Source: Pseudomonas sp. HR96 (GTDB lineage: Bacteria; Pseudomonadota; Gammaproteobacteria; Pseudomonadales; Pseudomonadaceae). From it: DNA of 64,000 nucleotides. Under the pieces are notes generated by a model. That model did not search any database. It was given only the letters and a program-made list of their open reading frames with translations, and was not told where the DNA came from. Shown here piece by piece: positions 41,783 to 51,624 of the stretch (position 1 is the stretch's first letter; every line of letters starts with the position of its first letter). The position numbers and the translations under genes are program-made. The DNA lies in contig NZ_CP139141.1 of NCBI RefSeq assembly GCF_034059295.1, positions 5,377,001-5,441,000 on the forward strand. Reading direction: 5' to 3'.

Positions 41783-42520
41783 TCAGCCGTTGTAGGAATC
41801 GCAGAAAGCCTGGGCCTCGGCGACGTCCAGGGTACCTTCGTAGATGGCCCGGCCGGTGATGGCGCCGATGATGCCCGGCGCCTTGGCGTCGAGCAGGGCC
41901 TTGATGTCGCCCAGGTTGTGGATGCCACCCGAGGCGATCACCGGAATGCGCGTGGCCGCAGCCAGGGCCGCGGTGAAGGGCACATTGCAGCCCTGCATCA
42001 TGCCGTCCTTGGCGATGTCGGTGTAGACGATGGCGCTGACGCCATCGGCTTCGAAACGCTTGGCCAGGTCGATGACCTGCACCGAGCTGACTTCGGCCCA
42101 GCCGTCGGTGGCGACGAAACCATCCTTGGCATCCAGGCCGACAATGACCTTGCCGGGAAACGCCCGGCAGGCCTCGGCGACGAACTCGGGCTGCTTGACC
42201 GCCTTGGTGCCGATGATCACGTAGCTGACGCCGGCTTTCACGTAGTGCTCGATGGTTTCCAGCGAGCGGATGCCACCGCCGATCTGGATCGGCAGCTGGG
42301 GATAGCGCTTGGCGATGGCGGTCACCACCTCACCGTTGACCGGCTGGCCTTCGAAGGCGCCGTTCAGGTCGACCAAGTGCAGGCGCCGGCAGCCGCCGTC
42401 GACCCACTTGGCGGCCATGCTCACCGGGTCGTCGGAAAACACCGTGGAATCTTCCATGCGGCCCTGGCGCAGACGCACGCAAGCGCCGTCCTTGAGATCG
42501 ATAGCGGGAATAATCAGCAT
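41783..42520 (-). CDS. hisA: ProFAR isomerase HisA
   Basis: This 245-residue (beta/alpha)8 barrel performs the Amadori isomerisation of ProFAR to PRFAR. The catalytic Asp residues are in [15 protein letters not shown] and [13 protein letters not shown]; phosphate-binding glycines are in QIGGGIRS and IASGGIHN. It precedes hisF by 10 bp and follows the DUF2164 gene after 40 bp. Confidence 0.98.
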   Translation of the reverse strand: MLIIPAIDLKDGACVRLRQGRMEDSTVFSDDPVSMAAKWVDGGCRRLHLVDLNGAFEGQPVNGEVVTAIAKRYPQLPIQIGGGIRSLETIEHYVKAGVSYVIIGTKAVKQPEFVAEACRAFPGKVIVGLDAKDGFVATDGWAEVSSVQVIDLAKRFEADGVSAIVYTDIAKDGMMQGCNVPFTAALAAATRIPVIASGGIHNLGDIKALLDAKAPGIIGAITGRAIYEGTLDVAEAQAFCDSYNG

Positions 42521-42560
42521 TGTTGCAACCTGTGAAATTCAGTCATCAGCAAGGCTCGAG

Positions 42561-42815
42561 TCAGTTTTTCTCGAGCGCCCAGAGGTCGCTCTCGATGCTC
42601 TCGAAGCGCTCCTTCAGGAGTGCCTGAGCATCGAAGATCGCCCGGTTGTAGTAGTGCGGCGCGACTTCGCGGGTGAACAGTTCGAGCACTTCCAGGGCTT
42701 CGAACGAGCCCAGGTCGAGGTCGAAGCGCTCAGCCATGAAGCGCTTGATCTTGTTGGCCGCGTCGCTCTCCTGCTCACTGGTGAGCGTGAGGATCGGCGG
42801 CTTGGCCTTGGCCAT
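42561..42815 (-). CDS. DUF2164 family protein inside the his operon
   Basis: This 84-residue protein is of the DUF2164 family: ILTLTSEQESDAANKIKRFM, FDLDLGSFEALEVLELF and APHYYNRAIFDAQALLKERF. No function is known. Its start codon overlaps the hisH stop (TAATG), so it is translated with the his genes. Its position between hisH and hisA recurs in pseudomonads, which suggests a steady but unexplained link to histidine synthesis. Confidence 0.88.
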   Translation of the reverse strand: MAKAKPPILTLTSEQESDAANKIKRFMAERFDLDLGSFEALEVLELFTREVAPHYYNRAIFDAQALLKERFESIESDLWALEKN

Positions 42816-43453
42816 TACCAGCGCCCGTCCCAGGCGGCGAAGTTCTGCAGCAACTGCAGGCCGTGGGTGTGGCTCTTCTCGGGGTGGAACTGCACGGCAA
42901 AGCGCGAGCCTTCGGCCAGCGCTGCGGCGAAATCCTTGCCGTAGTGCCCGCGACCGACCACCTGGCCCGGCTTGCCGGCCTCGATGTAGTAGCTGTGCAC
43001 GAAATAGAAGCGCGCCAGGTCCGGAATGTTGTGCCACAGCGGGTGATCCACCGCCTGCTGCACTTCGTTCCAGCCCATGTGCGGCACCTTCAGGTGCGCG
43101 CCGTCTTCGTGCAGGTCCTTGCCGAAGAAGCGCACCTGGCCGGGGAACAGGTCGATGCAGTCCACACCGCCGCTCTCCTCGCTGCGCTCCATCAGCGCCT
43201 GCATGCCCACGCAGATGCCGAGGAACGGGCGGTTCTGGCTGACTTCACGGACCAGGCTGTCGAAGCCCAGGCGCTTGATCTCGGCCATGCAGTCGCGAAT
43301 CGCGCCGACCCCGGGGAACACCACCCGGTCAGCTTCGCGAATCACCGTGGCGTCGCTGGTGATCAGCACCTTGCCGGCGCCGACGTGCTCCAGGGCCTTG
43401 GCCACCGAGTGCAGGTTGCCCATGCCGTAGTCGATTACCGCGACGGTCTGCAT
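42815..43453 (-). CDS. hisH: Imidazole glycerol phosphate synthase, glutaminase subunit
   Basis: This 212-residue class I amidotransferase supplies ammonia to HisF. The nucleophile Cys lies in [11 protein letters not shown], and the His/Glu pair in [10 protein letters not shown]. The N-terminal [17 protein letters not shown] is typical. Its start overlaps the hisB stop by one base (TGATG), and its stop overlaps the DUF2164 start. Confidence 0.98.
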   Translation of the reverse strand: MQTVAVIDYGMGNLHSVAKALEHVGAGKVLITSDATVIREADRVVFPGVGAIRDCMAEIKRLGFDSLVREVSQNRPFLGICVGMQALMERSEESGGVDCIDLFPGQVRFFGKDLHEDGAHLKVPHMGWNEVQQAVDHPLWHNIPDLARFYFVHSYYIEAGKPGQVVGRGHYGKDFAAALAEGSRFAVQFHPEKSHTHGLQLLQNFAAWDGRW

Positions 43454-44046
43454 CAGAGCACGCCCTTGGTCGACGGGGTCTGGCCGGCCATGCGCTCGTC
43501 ACGGGTGATGGCCATGCGCAGGGCGCGGCCGAAGGCCTTGAACACGGTCTCGATCTGGTGGTGGGTGTTGTGCCCGCGCAGGTTGTCGATGTGCAGGGTG
43601 ACATTGGCGTGGTTGACGAAGCCCTGGAAGAATTCCTGGAACAGGTCGACGTCGAATCCGCCGACGGTGGCGCGGGTGTAGGGCACGTGCATCTGCAGGC
43701 CGGGGCGGCCGGAGAAGTCGATGACCACGCGCGACAGCGCTTCGTCCAGCGGGACGTAGGCGTGGCCGTAGCGGAAGATGCCTTTCTTGTCGCCGACAGC
43801 CTGGCTGAAGGCCTGGCCGAGGGTGATACCGACGTCTTCGACGGTATGGTGATCGTCGATTTCAAGGTCGCCCTTGCACTCGATGTCGAGGTCGATCAGC
43901 CCGTGGCGGGCGATCTGGTCCAGCATGTGCTCCAGGAAAGGCACACCGATTGCAAATCGGGCCTTGCCGGTGCCATCCAGGTTGATCGAGGCTTTGACCT
44001 GGGTTTCCAGGGTATTGCGCTCGACGGACGCCTTACGTTCGACCAT
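43453..44046 (-). CDS. hisB: Imidazoleglycerol-phosphate dehydratase
   Basis: This 197-residue monofunctional dehydratase makes imidazole acetol phosphate. The manganese-binding motifs [20 protein letters not shown] and [17 protein letters not shown] are intact. ATG 44046 ([13 protein letters not shown]) gives the family length; two upstream codons, TTG and GTG, are unlikely starts. It is the first gene of the operon, about 40 bp after a good promoter. Confidence 0.97.
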   Translation of the reverse strand: MVERKASVERNTLETQVKASINLDGTGKARFAIGVPFLEHMLDQIARHGLIDLDIECKGDLEIDDHHTVEDVGITLGQAFSQAVGDKKGIFRYGHAYVPLDEALSRVVIDFSGRPGLQMHVPYTRATVGGFDVDLFQEFFQGFVNHANVTLHIDNLRGHNTHHQIETVFKAFGRALRMAITRDERMAGQTPSTKGVL

Positions 44047-44083
44047 CACCAACTCCGCAAATCATTGGGCGAAAAAGGGGGTC

Positions 44084-44112
44084 ATTATAGGCGCGTGGGC
44101 GGCAAACAGGAA
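44084..44112 (-). promoter_or_regulatory. Promoter of the hisB operon
   Basis: On the minus strand TTCCTG and a perfect TATAAT are spaced 17 bp, about 40 bp before the hisB start. Confidence 0.7.
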
Positions 44113-44217
44113 CCTGAGACTGGTCCGAAGGATGAGTGAGCAAGCGGACGCCTGCACGCCCCCCACATCCATTACGCACGATGTGGAAGGAAGCGCAGGC
44201 GCCTGGCCGGCTATTGC

Positions 44218-45867
44218 TTAATGAAACAGCACAGCGGTCTTCGACAGCGTTACCGAGATACCCCAGATCAACGGGATACCCACGGCCAGCCAGGCCGCGA
44301 TCACCATCGGCTTGCTGCTCGGCGCGGCGCTCCACTCCAGCACGGTGGAACCGTCGGCGCCCTTGTCATGGCCCAGCGCCTGCTCGGCCTTGAGCTCGGC
44401 ATCGGTCATGAAGTACTTGTCGGCCACCGGACGCACCAGCAGGTTGCAGACAAAGCCCAGCGCCAGCAGGCCGGCAAGGATGTACAGGGTGATGTCGTAG
44501 GCCGCCGCGCGGTCCACGCCATGGCTCAGCTGGTACTCGCGCAGGTAGTTGACCAGCACCGGACCCAGCACGCCTGCGGCCGCCCAGGCAGTCAGCAGGC
44601 GACCGTGGATGGCACCGACCATCTGCGTACCGAACAGGTCGGCCAGGTAGGCCGGCACAGTGGCGAAACCGCCGCCGTACATCGACAGCACCACGCAGAA
44701 CGCCGCCACGAACAGGCCGATCAGGCCCAGGTGGCCGAGGTTCGGCACCAGCGAGTAGAGCACCACGCCCAGCACGAAGAACACGAAATAGGTGTTCTTG
44801 CGCCCGATGTAGTCGGAGAACGACGCCCAGAAGAAGCGACCGCCGATGTTGAAGAGGCTCAGCAGGCCGGTGAAGCCGGCCGCGATGGCCGCGATAGCCT
44901 TGAGCTGGTCGCCCGACAACTGGCCGAACGGGGTGTCGACGCCCAGCAGCTTGCCGCCGAACACTTCCTGCAGCAGCGGCGAGGCCATGCCGAGGATGCC
45001 GATACCGGCCGACACGTTCAGGCACAGCACCAGCCATACCAGGCGGAATTGCGGGGTCTTCCAGGCCACGCTGACGTGCACGTGACGGTTGGTGATCATC
45101 GCGTTGGCGACCTTCTTCACCGGTGCGGTCCAGCCGGCCGGTTTCCAGCCGGTAGGCGGCACGCGGTAGGCCAGCGCGCCGCCGACCATGAAGATGAAGT
45201 AGATCACCGCCATCACCACGAAGCTCTGCCACACGCCGACATTACCCGGCGAAGCGAAGTAGCCCATCAGGCCGGTGGCCAGCGGAGCACCGACCATGGC
45301 GCCACCGCCAAAGCCCATGATCGCCATGCCGGTGGCCATGCCGCGCTTGTCCGGGAACCACTTGATCAGGGTCGACACCGGCGAGATGTAGCCCAGGCCC
45401 AGGCCGATACCGCCGATCACCCCGCTGCCGATCCACATCAGCCAGATCTGGTGGGTATACACCCCCAAGGCCGAAATCAGCAGGCCGCCGCACCAGCACA
45501 GCGCCGAGACCACACCCGCCTTGCGCGGCCCGGCGTGTTCCAGCCAGCCACCCCAGATGGCTGCCGAGCAGCCGAGGAAGATGAAGAACAGGGTGTAGAT
45601 CCAGCCCAGCATGGAGATCGGCCAGTCGCAGCTGGACGAAACCATCTGGCTGAGGAAGCTCATGTCGGCCGGGCAGGCGGTGCCGACCGCCTTGGACAAC
45701 GGCAGCCAGAACACCGAGAAGCCGTAGGCCATGCCGATGCACAGGTGGATGGCCAAGGCCGCCGGGGGTACCAGCCAGCGATTGAAGCCTGGCTTGGCGA
45801 TGATGCGCTCCTTGGACAGAAACGCCGGCTCTGTGGCCCTCGCGCTTGCTGCTGAGATACTGCTCAT
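44218..45867 (-). CDS. OFA-family major facilitator (oxalate/formate antiporter type)
   Basis: This 549-residue membrane transporter has twelve predicted helices and the OFA features. The N-terminal helix IHLCIGMAYGFSVFWLPL, the motif-A-like loop GWLEHAGPRKAG, the long central loop with HVHVSVAWKTPQF and SFSDYIGRKNTYF support this. An insertion with Cys residues (VGTACPADMSFLSQMVSSSCDWP) lies between helices 1 and 2. The substrate is probably a small organic anion but cannot be told. The start MSSISAASARATEP at 45867 was preferred over a longer frame. It is not linked to hisB downstream. Confidence 0.85.
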   Translation of the reverse strand: MSSISAASARATEPAFLSKERIIAKPGFNRWLVPPAALAIHLCIGMAYGFSVFWLPLSKAVGTACPADMSFLSQMVSSSCDWPISMLGWIYTLFFIFLGCSAAIWGGWLEHAGPRKAGVVSALCWCGGLLISALGVYTHQIWLMWIGSGVIGGIGLGLGYISPVSTLIKWFPDKRGMATGMAIMGFGGGAMVGAPLATGLMGYFASPGNVGVWQSFVVMAVIYFIFMVGGALAYRVPPTGWKPAGWTAPVKKVANAMITNRHVHVSVAWKTPQFRLVWLVLCLNVSAGIGILGMASPLLQEVFGGKLLGVDTPFGQLSGDQLKAIAAIAAGFTGLLSLFNIGGRFFWASFSDYIGRKNTYFVFFVLGVVLYSLVPNLGHLGLIGLFVAAFCVVLSMYGGGFATVPAYLADLFGTQMVGAIHGRLLTAWAAAGVLGPVLVNYLREYQLSHGVDRAAAYDITLYILAGLLALGFVCNLLVRPVADKYFMTDAELKAEQALGHDKGADGSTVLEWSAAPSSKPMVIAAWLAVGIPLIWGISVTLSKTAVLFH

Positions 45868-46231
45868 TGTTATGAACCTCGTAGGTAGGAAATGCTCGTC
45901 GGCCTGCCCGGGTGCCTCTGGCACGGTGTACGCAGGCCGTCGCTTAACGTTATCGGCAGCTTTTGGCAAAACGCGACCCCATGTCGCGCTCGATAGGCAA
46001 GCACGCCAAGATTAACATTTGGAAAGGAAAACCAAGCAGATTGCTATTATTTGTAACGCTATGCTTACAGTCCATTCGTCTGAGGCGTTGGCGGCTCTGG
46101 CGCGCGCAGGAAATATCTCGATACAGGAACCTCCCGGCTGTGCGAGGCTGGCGGCTAGCCAGTAGCCCATTCGTCGGCGGCGCGGCGCTATACTCACCCG
46201 CTAATTCTGAATCGCACTAAAGGACTCGCCT
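45868..46231. other. Intergenic region between divergent OFA transporter and asmA genes
   Basis: These 364 bp hold no credible gene. A TATACT -10-like box near 46189 probably belongs to asmA. GCGACCCCATGTCGC near 45968 could form a small hairpin. The stretch around 46005-46070 is visibly AT-richer than its surroundings, as expected for promoter DNA. Confidence 0.5.
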
Positions 46232-48481
46232 ATGAAAGCGTTCGGCAAAATCCTGGGGCTTTGTGTTCTCGGGTTGTTGCTGATCATCGTGGCTTTGGGC
46301 TTTGCCCTCACCCACCTGTTCGATCCCAACGATTACAAGGACGAAATCCGTCAACTGGCCCGGGACAAGGCGCGCGTCGAGCTGACCCTCAACGGCGACA
46401 TTGGCTGGAGCCTGTTCCCCTGGCTGGGCCTGGAGTTGCACGACGCGAGCGTGGCGACCCTGAACAACCCCAAGCAGCCGTTCGCCGACCTGCAGATGCT
46501 CGGCCTGTCCGTGCGTGTATTGCCGCTGCTGCGCCGCGAAGTGCAGATGAGCGACATCCGCGTCGAAGGCCTCAACCTCAAGCTGGTGCGCGACGAAAGC
46601 GGCCACGGCAACTGGCAGGACATCGGCAAGCCGCTGGCCCCGGCGGCCGCTGCTTCGGCGCCCGACGTCGCCGTCGACCACAATGCCTCCGCCGCCCAGC
46701 CCCAGCCGGCGCAGGAACACAGCTCGCGGGTGGTCAAGCTGGACATCGACAGCCTGACCATCAACAACGCCTCGGTGCACTACAGCGACATCAAGAGCGG
46801 CCAGGAGCTGACCGCCGACAGCATCCAGCTGAGCACCGGCGGCATCCACGAAAACACCGACATCCCGCTCAAGCTGACGGCCTTCCTCGGCACCAATCAG
46901 CCGGTGGTGCGGGCGCGCACCGAATTGGCCGGCGAACTGCGCATCGACCGCAAGACCCGACGCTATCAGTTCGAAGACATGCGCCTGTCCGGCGAGGTTT
47001 CCGGCGACCCGCTGCAGGGCAACACCGTCAGCTACGCCGCCCAGGGCCAACTGCTGCTCGACCTGGGCGCCAACGTCGCCGAATGGAGCGGCCTGAAGTT
47101 CTCCGCCAACCAGCTGCGCGCCCTGGGCGAGCTCAACGTGCGTAATCTCGACAGCGACCCGCAGTTGAGCGGCGGGCTGTCGATTGCCCAGTTCGACCTG
47201 CGCACCTTCCTCGAGAGCGCCGGCCAGACCCTGCCGGCCATGGCCGCCGCCGACAGCCTGCGCAGCGTCGAGCTGGTCGCGCGCCTGCAAGGCACGAAAA
47301 ACAGCCTGGCCCTCGAAGACCTCAACCTCAAGCTCGACGGCGGCAGCTACAGCGGCCGCGTCGCCGTTGACGACTTCGGCAAAAAAGCCCTGCGCGTGAC
47401 CCTGCAGGGCGACAAGCTCGACGCCGACCGCTATCTGCCACCGCGCAGCGCCGATGCCGCCAGCGCCGCCGCCGCGCGCAAGACCGAAGTACAGGAGAGC
47501 GAAGCCGGGGCCATCGCCGGCGCCGGCACCACGCCGCTGCCCGATAAACCCAGCCACGTCGCCTGGAGCAACGACCGCCTGCTGCCCATCCAGCTGCTGC
47601 GCGAACTCGACCTGCAGGCCGACCTGAGCCTGGGCCAGCTGACCCTGCAGCAACTGCCGATCCAGAACGCCGCGCTCAAGCTGCAGGCCGCCGGTGGCCT
47701 GCTGACCCTCGACCAACTGTCCGGTGGCCTCTACAACGGCAGCTTCCAGAGCCACGCACTGCTCGACGTGCGCCCGGAACAGCCGCTGCTGGCGATTCAG
47801 ACCAAGCTCGACCGGGTGCCCATCGAACGCTTCATCAAGACCCAGAACCCCAACCCGCCCATGACCGGCCTGCTGACCCTGGACAGCGACCTGCAAGGCC
47901 GCGGCAACAGCCAGAAGGCGCTGATCGACAGCCTCGGCGGCAAGGCCAACTTCTCGGTGAGCAACGGCGTGCTGGTCAACGCCAACCTGGAACAGCAGAT
48001 GTGCCAGGGCATCGCCATGCTCAACCGCAAGAACCTCACCAGCGAGCCACGGGGCAAGGACACGCCCTTCCAGCAGCTCAAGGGCAGCCTGGTGTTCAAC
48101 AACGGCGTAGCCAGCAACCAGGACTTCACCGCCAGCGTCCCGGGCCTGACCATCAATGGCAACGGCGACATCGACCTGCGCGTGCTGGGCATGGACTACC
48201 GCATCGGCGTGGTGCTGCAGGGTGACCTCAGCGACACCCCGGACCCAGCCTGCCAGGTCAACCAGAACTTTGTCGGCCTGGCCTTCCCGCTGCGCTGCCG
48301 CGGCCCGCTGGAACTCGGCGCCAAGGCCTGCCGGGTGGACAAGGAAGCCCTCATGCAACTGGCCACAAAGACCGCTGCCGAGCGCATCGGCGACAAGCTC
48401 CAGGACAAGCTCCAGGATAAATTGGGCGACAAGGTACCCGAGCAATTGAAAGACACCATCAAGGGGCTGTTCAAGCGATGA
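46232..48481 (+). CDS. AsmA family inner-membrane protein
   Basis: This 749-residue protein has an N-terminal membrane anchor (ILGLCVLGLLLIIVALGFALT), then a long periplasmic region. The AsmA N-terminal domain (DIGWSLFPWLGLELHDASV) comes first and the C-terminal AsmA domain (about 520-690; LLTLDQLSGGLYNGSF) later. The tail is repetitive and charged (GDKLQDKLQDKLGDKVPEQL). AsmA-like proteins are thought to bridge inner and outer membranes in phospholipid transport. Its stop overlaps the mutY start (ATGA), an arrangement seen in other pseudomonads. Confidence 0.92.
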   Translation: MKAFGKILGLCVLGLLLIIVALGFALTHLFDPNDYKDEIRQLARDKARVELTLNGDIGWSLFPWLGLELHDASVATLNNPKQPFADLQMLGLSVRVLPLLRREVQMSDIRVEGLNLKLVRDESGHGNWQDIGKPLAPAAAASAPDVAVDHNASAAQPQPAQEHSSRVVKLDIDSLTINNASVHYSDIKSGQELTADSIQLSTGGIHENTDIPLKLTAFLGTNQPVVRARTELAGELRIDRKTRRYQFEDMRLSGEVSGDPLQGNTVSYAAQGQLLLDLGANVAEWSGLKFSANQLRALGELNVRNLDSDPQLSGGLSIAQFDLRTFLESAGQTLPAMAAADSLRSVELVARLQGTKNSLALEDLNLKLDGGSYSGRVAVDDFGKKALRVTLQGDKLDADRYLPPRSADAASAAAARKTEVQESEAGAIAGAGTTPLPDKPSHVAWSNDRLLPIQLLRELDLQADLSLGQLTLQQLPIQNAALKLQAAGGLLTLDQLSGGLYNGSFQSHALLDVRPEQPLLAIQTKLDRVPIERFIKTQNPNPPMTGLLTLDSDLQGRGNSQKALIDSLGGKANFSVSNGVLVNANLEQQMCQGIAMLNRKNLTSEPRGKDTPFQQLKGSLVFNNGVASNQDFTASVPGLTINGNGDIDLRVLGMDYRIGVVLQGDLSDTPDPACQVNQNFVGLAFPLRCRGPLELGAKACRVDKEALMQLATKTAAERIGDKLQDKLQDKLGDKVPEQLKDTIKGLFKR

Positions 48482-49557
48482 GCCCCCACGGCATGACCCC
48501 CGAGCAGTTTTCCGGCTCGGTACTGAGCTGGTTCGACCACAACGGCCGGCATGACCTGCCCTGGCAGCGTGACATCAACCCCTACCGGGTGTGGGTCTCG
48601 GAAATCATGCTGCAGCAGACCCAGGTCAGCACCGTGCTCGGCTACTTCGACCGCTTCATGGACGCCCTGCCCACAGTCCAGGCCCTGGCTGCGGCGCCCG
48701 AAGACGAAGTGCTGCACCTGTGGACCGGCCTGGGCTACTACACCCGCGCGCGCAACCTGCAAAAAACCGCGCGCATCGTGGTCGAGCGGCACGGCGGCGA
48801 GTTCCCGCGCAGCGTCGAGCAGCTCACCGAGCTGCCGGGCATTGGCCTGTCCACCGCCGGCGCGATCGCCAGCATCAGCATGGGCCTGCGCGCGCCGATC
48901 CTGGACGGCAACGTCAAGCGCGTGCTGGCCCGCTTCACCGCCCAGGAGGGCTACCCGGGCGAGCCCAAGGTGGCCAAGGCGCTGTGGGCCGCCGCCAAGC
49001 GCTACACGCCGCAGGCGCGGGTGAATAACTACACCCAGGCGATGATGGACCTGGGCGCCACCATTTGTACCCGCAGCAAGCCCAGCTGCCTGCTGTGCCC
49101 ACTGGAAAAAGCCTGCGAAGCGCACCTGCTCGGCCTGGAGACCCGCTACCCGATTCCCAAGCCGCGCAAGGCCGTGCCACAAAAGCGCACCTTGATGCCC
49201 ATGCTGGCCAACGCGGACGGTGCCATACTTTTGTACCGTCGCCCCTCCAGCGGCCTCTGGGGCGGCTTGTGGAGCCTGCCCGAGCTGGACGACCTGAGCG
49301 ATCTCGAACACCTGGCCATCCAGCACTCGCTGGGCCTGGGCCAGCCGCGCCAACTGGCCGAGCTGACCCACACCTTCAGCCACTTCCAGCTGGCCATCGA
49401 GCCATGGCTGGTGCGCGTCGAGGAGTCGGCCCTGCACGTGGCCGAGGCCGACTGGCTCTGGTATAACCTCGCCACCCCGCCGCGCCTGGGCCTGGCCGCC
49501 CCGGTCAAGAAGCTGCTCAAACGCGCGGCCGATGCCTTGAATGCAGGAGAGTTGTGA
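48478..49557 (+). CDS. mutY: A/G-specific adenine glycosylase MutY
   Basis: This 359-residue base-excision enzyme removes A opposite 8-oxoG. It has the HhH-GPD fold (catalytic Glu in [27 protein letters not shown] hairpin; Asp in [11 protein letters not shown]), the iron-sulfur ligands in [17 protein letters not shown] and a C-terminal NUDIX-like 8-oxoG recognition domain (about 230-350). It is coupled to asmA and to yggX by overlapping stop and start codons. Confidence 0.97.
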   Translation: MSPHGMTPEQFSGSVLSWFDHNGRHDLPWQRDINPYRVWVSEIMLQQTQVSTVLGYFDRFMDALPTVQALAAAPEDEVLHLWTGLGYYTRARNLQKTARIVVERHGGEFPRSVEQLTELPGIGLSTAGAIASISMGLRAPILDGNVKRVLARFTAQEGYPGEPKVAKALWAAAKRYTPQARVNNYTQAMMDLGATICTRSKPSCLLCPLEKACEAHLLGLETRYPIPKPRKAVPQKRTLMPMLANADGAILLYRRPSSGLWGGLWSLPELDDLSDLEHLAIQHSLGLGQPRQLAELTHTFSHFQLAIEPWLVRVEESALHVAEADWLWYNLATPPRLGLAAPVKKLLKRAADALNAGEL

Positions 49558-49829
49558 TGACCCGCACCGTGATGTGCCGCAAGTACAAAGAAGAACTCCC
49601 CGCCCTGGAGCGCCCACCCTACCCGGGCGCCAAGGGCGAGGACATCTACAACCATGTCTCGCAGAAGGCCTGGGCCGACTGGCAGAAACACCAGACCCTG
49701 CTGATCAACGAGCGCCGCCTGAACATGATGAACGCCGAGGACCGCAAATTCCTCCAGGCGGAAATGGACAAGTACCTCAGCGGCGAGGAATACGCCCAGG
49801 CCGAAGGCTACGTGCCGCCGTCCGAATAA
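49557..49829 (+). CDS. yggX: Probable Fe(2+)-trafficking protein YggX
   Basis: This 90-residue protein has the family start [18 protein letters not shown], the single conserved Cys at position 7 and [19 protein letters not shown]. It protects iron-sulfur proteins from oxidative damage. The ATG at 49557 shares its A with the mutY stop; GGAGA lies about 8 nt upstream. Pairing with the Fe-S enzyme MutY is conserved in gammaproteobacteria. Confidence 0.96.
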   Translation: MTRTVMCRKYKEELPALERPPYPGAKGEDIYNHVSQKAWADWQKHQTLLINERRLNMMNAEDRKFLQAEMDKYLSGEEYAQAEGYVPPSE

Positions 49830-49882
49830 CCCGGTCAAAACGTAAGCGACGGTATTAATTAAAATTTTTTTTGATCTCGCGC

Positions 49883-49911
49883 TTGACGACCCCTCAAAAA
49901 ACCAGTTTAAT
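49883..49911 (+). promoter_or_regulatory. Promoter of tRNA-Phe
   Basis: TTGACG and TTTAAT are spaced 17 bp and end 10 bp before the tRNA. GCGCCCC after the -10 resembles a stringent discriminator. Confidence 0.8.
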
Positions 49912-49921
49912 GCGCCCCGTT

Positions 49922-49997
49922 GCCCAGATAGCTCAGTCGGTAGAGCAGGGGATTGAAAATCCCCGTGTCGGCGGTTCGATTCCGTCTCTGGGCACCA
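49922..49997 (+). tRNA. tRNA-Phe (GAA)
   Basis: This is a 76-nt cloverleaf with acceptor stem GCCCAGA/TCTGGGC, D-loop GCTCAGTCGGTAGAGC, anticodon GAA at 49955-49957, T-arm GGTTCGATTCC and an encoded CCA end. Confidence 0.98.
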
Positions 49998-50031
49998 CTC
50001 TTCAGTTTCAGGTGGTGGTTGAATTGCCTGG

Positions 50032-50068
50032 AACAACAAAAAACCCGCTTCGGCGGGTTTTTTGTTGT
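50032..50068 (+). terminator. Terminator of tRNA-Phe
   Basis: AACAAAAAACCCGC TTCG GCGGGTTTTTTGTTGT is a long stem capped by TTCG with T- and A-runs on either side. Confidence 0.93.
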
Positions 50069-50154
50069 CTGGATTTTTTTACTGAGCGAGCGCGGACTGC
50101 CATCCTCCCGAGTATAAGATTGATACGGTTTCGCCCGCTGTTTCCTCTCAACTC

Positions 50155-50427
50155 TTGCTATCGTGCTCGCTGTATGAGGGTATTGATTATTCGGGCCAAG
50201 GCGGCGCGCAGAGGTGGTATCCGGTAAAACGCAGCAAGGCAGTTGTGCTGGATCCTGAGAGGAATTTCGGCGAACCGCTGCTTTCGAAGATAGGCATCGA
50301 TACCTCGGCTGTTTATCAAGCCTTCAAGGCCGAAAGCTAGGACATCAAGCGCGTATCGCTGATGTTCGAGATACCGGTCGCTGCAGTGAATGCAGCCGTT
50401 GCCTATGAGCATGGAATTGCCGCTTGA
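50155..50427 (+). pseudogene. Remnant of a DUF433 antitoxin, in-frame stop
   Basis: The frame reads YPVKRSKAVVLDPERNFGEP, LLSKIGIDTSAVYQAFKAES, then TAG at 50338-50340, then continues DIKRVSLMFEIPVAAVNAAV and ends at TGA 50425. The part around the stop matches the DUF433 antitoxin pattern (G-P-.-.-....T..+...+K-E-...V...+.+....V..AV.+E). The 5' end is also missing, as nothing recognisable precedes it. It overlaps the toxin remnant by 4 nt, as intact pairs do. Confidence 0.65.
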
Positions 50428-50545
50428 AATTTCTGGTCGACAACAACCTACCCCCTGCCTTGGCTCGAGCACTGCATGCGCTGTGCAAGGCGCAAGTTCG
50501 AGCAGATCAAGACTTGACCTCGGCAACGCACCCTATCGAACTGGC
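50424..50545 (+). pseudogene. Remnant of a DUF5615 PIN-like toxin
   Basis: About 40 codons from TTG 50424 read KFLVDNNLPPALARALHAL, the classic N-terminus of DUF5615 PIN-like toxins with its catalytic Asp. The similarity then stops and the frame runs into the NIPSNAP gene. An intact member would be roughly 110 residues, so two thirds are lost. With the broken antitoxin upstream this is a dead toxin-antitoxin module beside tRNA-Phe. Confidence 0.65.
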
Positions 50546-50605
50546 AACCGCTACGGTTCGCCTACACTACGGCTTCGTCCCGCCATCCTCCGGAGCCGCC
50601 GCCCC

Positions 50606-50926
50606 ATGTACTACGAAATCCGCACCTACACTTTCAAGCCCTCGCGCGCACCGCAATGGATCGCCCTGTACAAGGCCGAGGCGCTGCCTATCCAGCTGGA
50701 GCTGCTGGGCAAGCTCATAGGCTTCTTCACGACCGAAATCGGCGACATCAATCAGGTGGTGCACATCTGGGGCTACGACAGCCTCGACGACCGCGTAGCG
50801 CGCCGTGACCGCATGGCCGCCGACCCGCGCTGGCAGGCGTGGGGCAAGAAGACCCGGGAGCTGGATCTGCTGCAATCGATGGAAACCAGAATCATGCGGG
50901 CGACGGATTTTTCGCCGCTGCAGTGA
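50606..50926 (+). CDS. NIPSNAP family protein
   Basis: This 106-residue ferredoxin-like alpha/beta barrel protein has MYYEIRTYTFKPSRAPQW at the start, FFTTEIGDINQVVHIWGY in the middle and DRVARRDRMAADPRWQAW later, the NIPSNAP pattern. Small bacterial members are of unknown function. It stands alone between the toxin-antitoxin remnant and a REP element; the ATG at 50606 gives the family start. Confidence 0.88.
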   Translation: MYYEIRTYTFKPSRAPQWIALYKAEALPIQLELLGKLIGFFTTEIGDINQVVHIWGYDSLDDRVARRDRMAADPRWQAWGKKTRELDLLQSMETRIMRATDFSPLQ

Positions 50927-50956
50927 CTTGCATGGGCTGCATTGCCCCGCGTCACG

Positions 50957-50998
50957 GCGTGGGAGGGGGCGACGCCCCCGACAGGCCGCCAGGCCGGC
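50957..50998. repeat. REP element after the NIPSNAP gene
   Basis: GCGTGGGAGGGGGCGACGCC followed by CCCGACAGGCCGCCAGGCCGG matches the REP units at 39957 and 40065, with CGACG in the loop. Confidence 0.75.
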
Positions 50999-51041
50999 TC
51001 AAGCCATCCCAAACAGGAAGCCCGCCTGCCTGCGCCCAAAA

Positions 51042-51554
51042 TCACCGCCCAGCCTTGAACACCAGACTTGGGGCCTGCCCCGGCACATCGTCCAGCTCAC
51101 CGGCCGGATGCATGCCGATCTTCTCCAGCACCCGTATAGACGCCAGGTGAGCTGGGCGCACCACGGCGTATATTTTCGGCAATTGCAATTCAACCAGGCC
51201 GTAGCGCAGCGCCGCCTCTGCAAGCTCGGTGGCATACCCCCGCCCCCAAGCCTCGGGAGCGAAGCGATAACCCAGGTTGACGCGCTCCACCTGCAAATAA
51301 GAGCGCGCATCGATGCCTCCAAAGCCAGTCACCTGCTGTACATCTTCACGGGCGGCTACGGCCCATTGGCCGTAGCCCTTGGCATCCCAGTGCTCGATCC
51401 ACTTGCCGAGCAATGAGCGCGCCTGATCAATATCGATCAGGGGGCCGAAGGGACTGAACCGATGCGTTGCGCTGTCGCCGTAAATCTCGAACAGCCGTTC
51501 AAGGTCCGTATTACGTGGCTTGCGCAAGACCAGCCTGGACGTCAACCACTCCAT
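51042..51554 (-). CDS. GNAT family N-acetyltransferase (RimJ/RimL-like)
   Basis: This 170-residue acetyltransferase starts TSRLVLRKPRNTDLERLFEI and carries the acetyl-CoA-binding segment LGYRFAPEAWGRGYATELAE, followed by ASIRVLEKIGMH, typical of the RimJ/RimL subgroup that acetylates protein N-termini or small amines. The substrate is unknown. The start MEWLTSRLVLRKP at 51554 is the family start. A hairpin terminator-like sequence lies upstream between it and the permease gene. Confidence 0.88.
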   Translation of the reverse strand: MEWLTSRLVLRKPRNTDLERLFEIYGDSATHRFSPFGPLIDIDQARSLLGKWIEHWDAKGYGQWAVAAREDVQQVTGFGGIDARSYLQVERVNLGYRFAPEAWGRGYATELAEAALRYGLVELQLPKIYAVVRPAHLASIRVLEKIGMHPAGELDDVPGQAPSLVFKAGR

Positions 51555-51624
51555 GGGTTCTCCCGGATCAAAGCGTACTGTGCGAGGACATGGTAGACAC
51601 ATCCGTCCCACCCTCCCTAAACAA

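Noticed and set aside
49871..50227. Open frame overlapping tRNA-Phe
   Set aside because: It translates the tRNA and its terminator and has no coding character.
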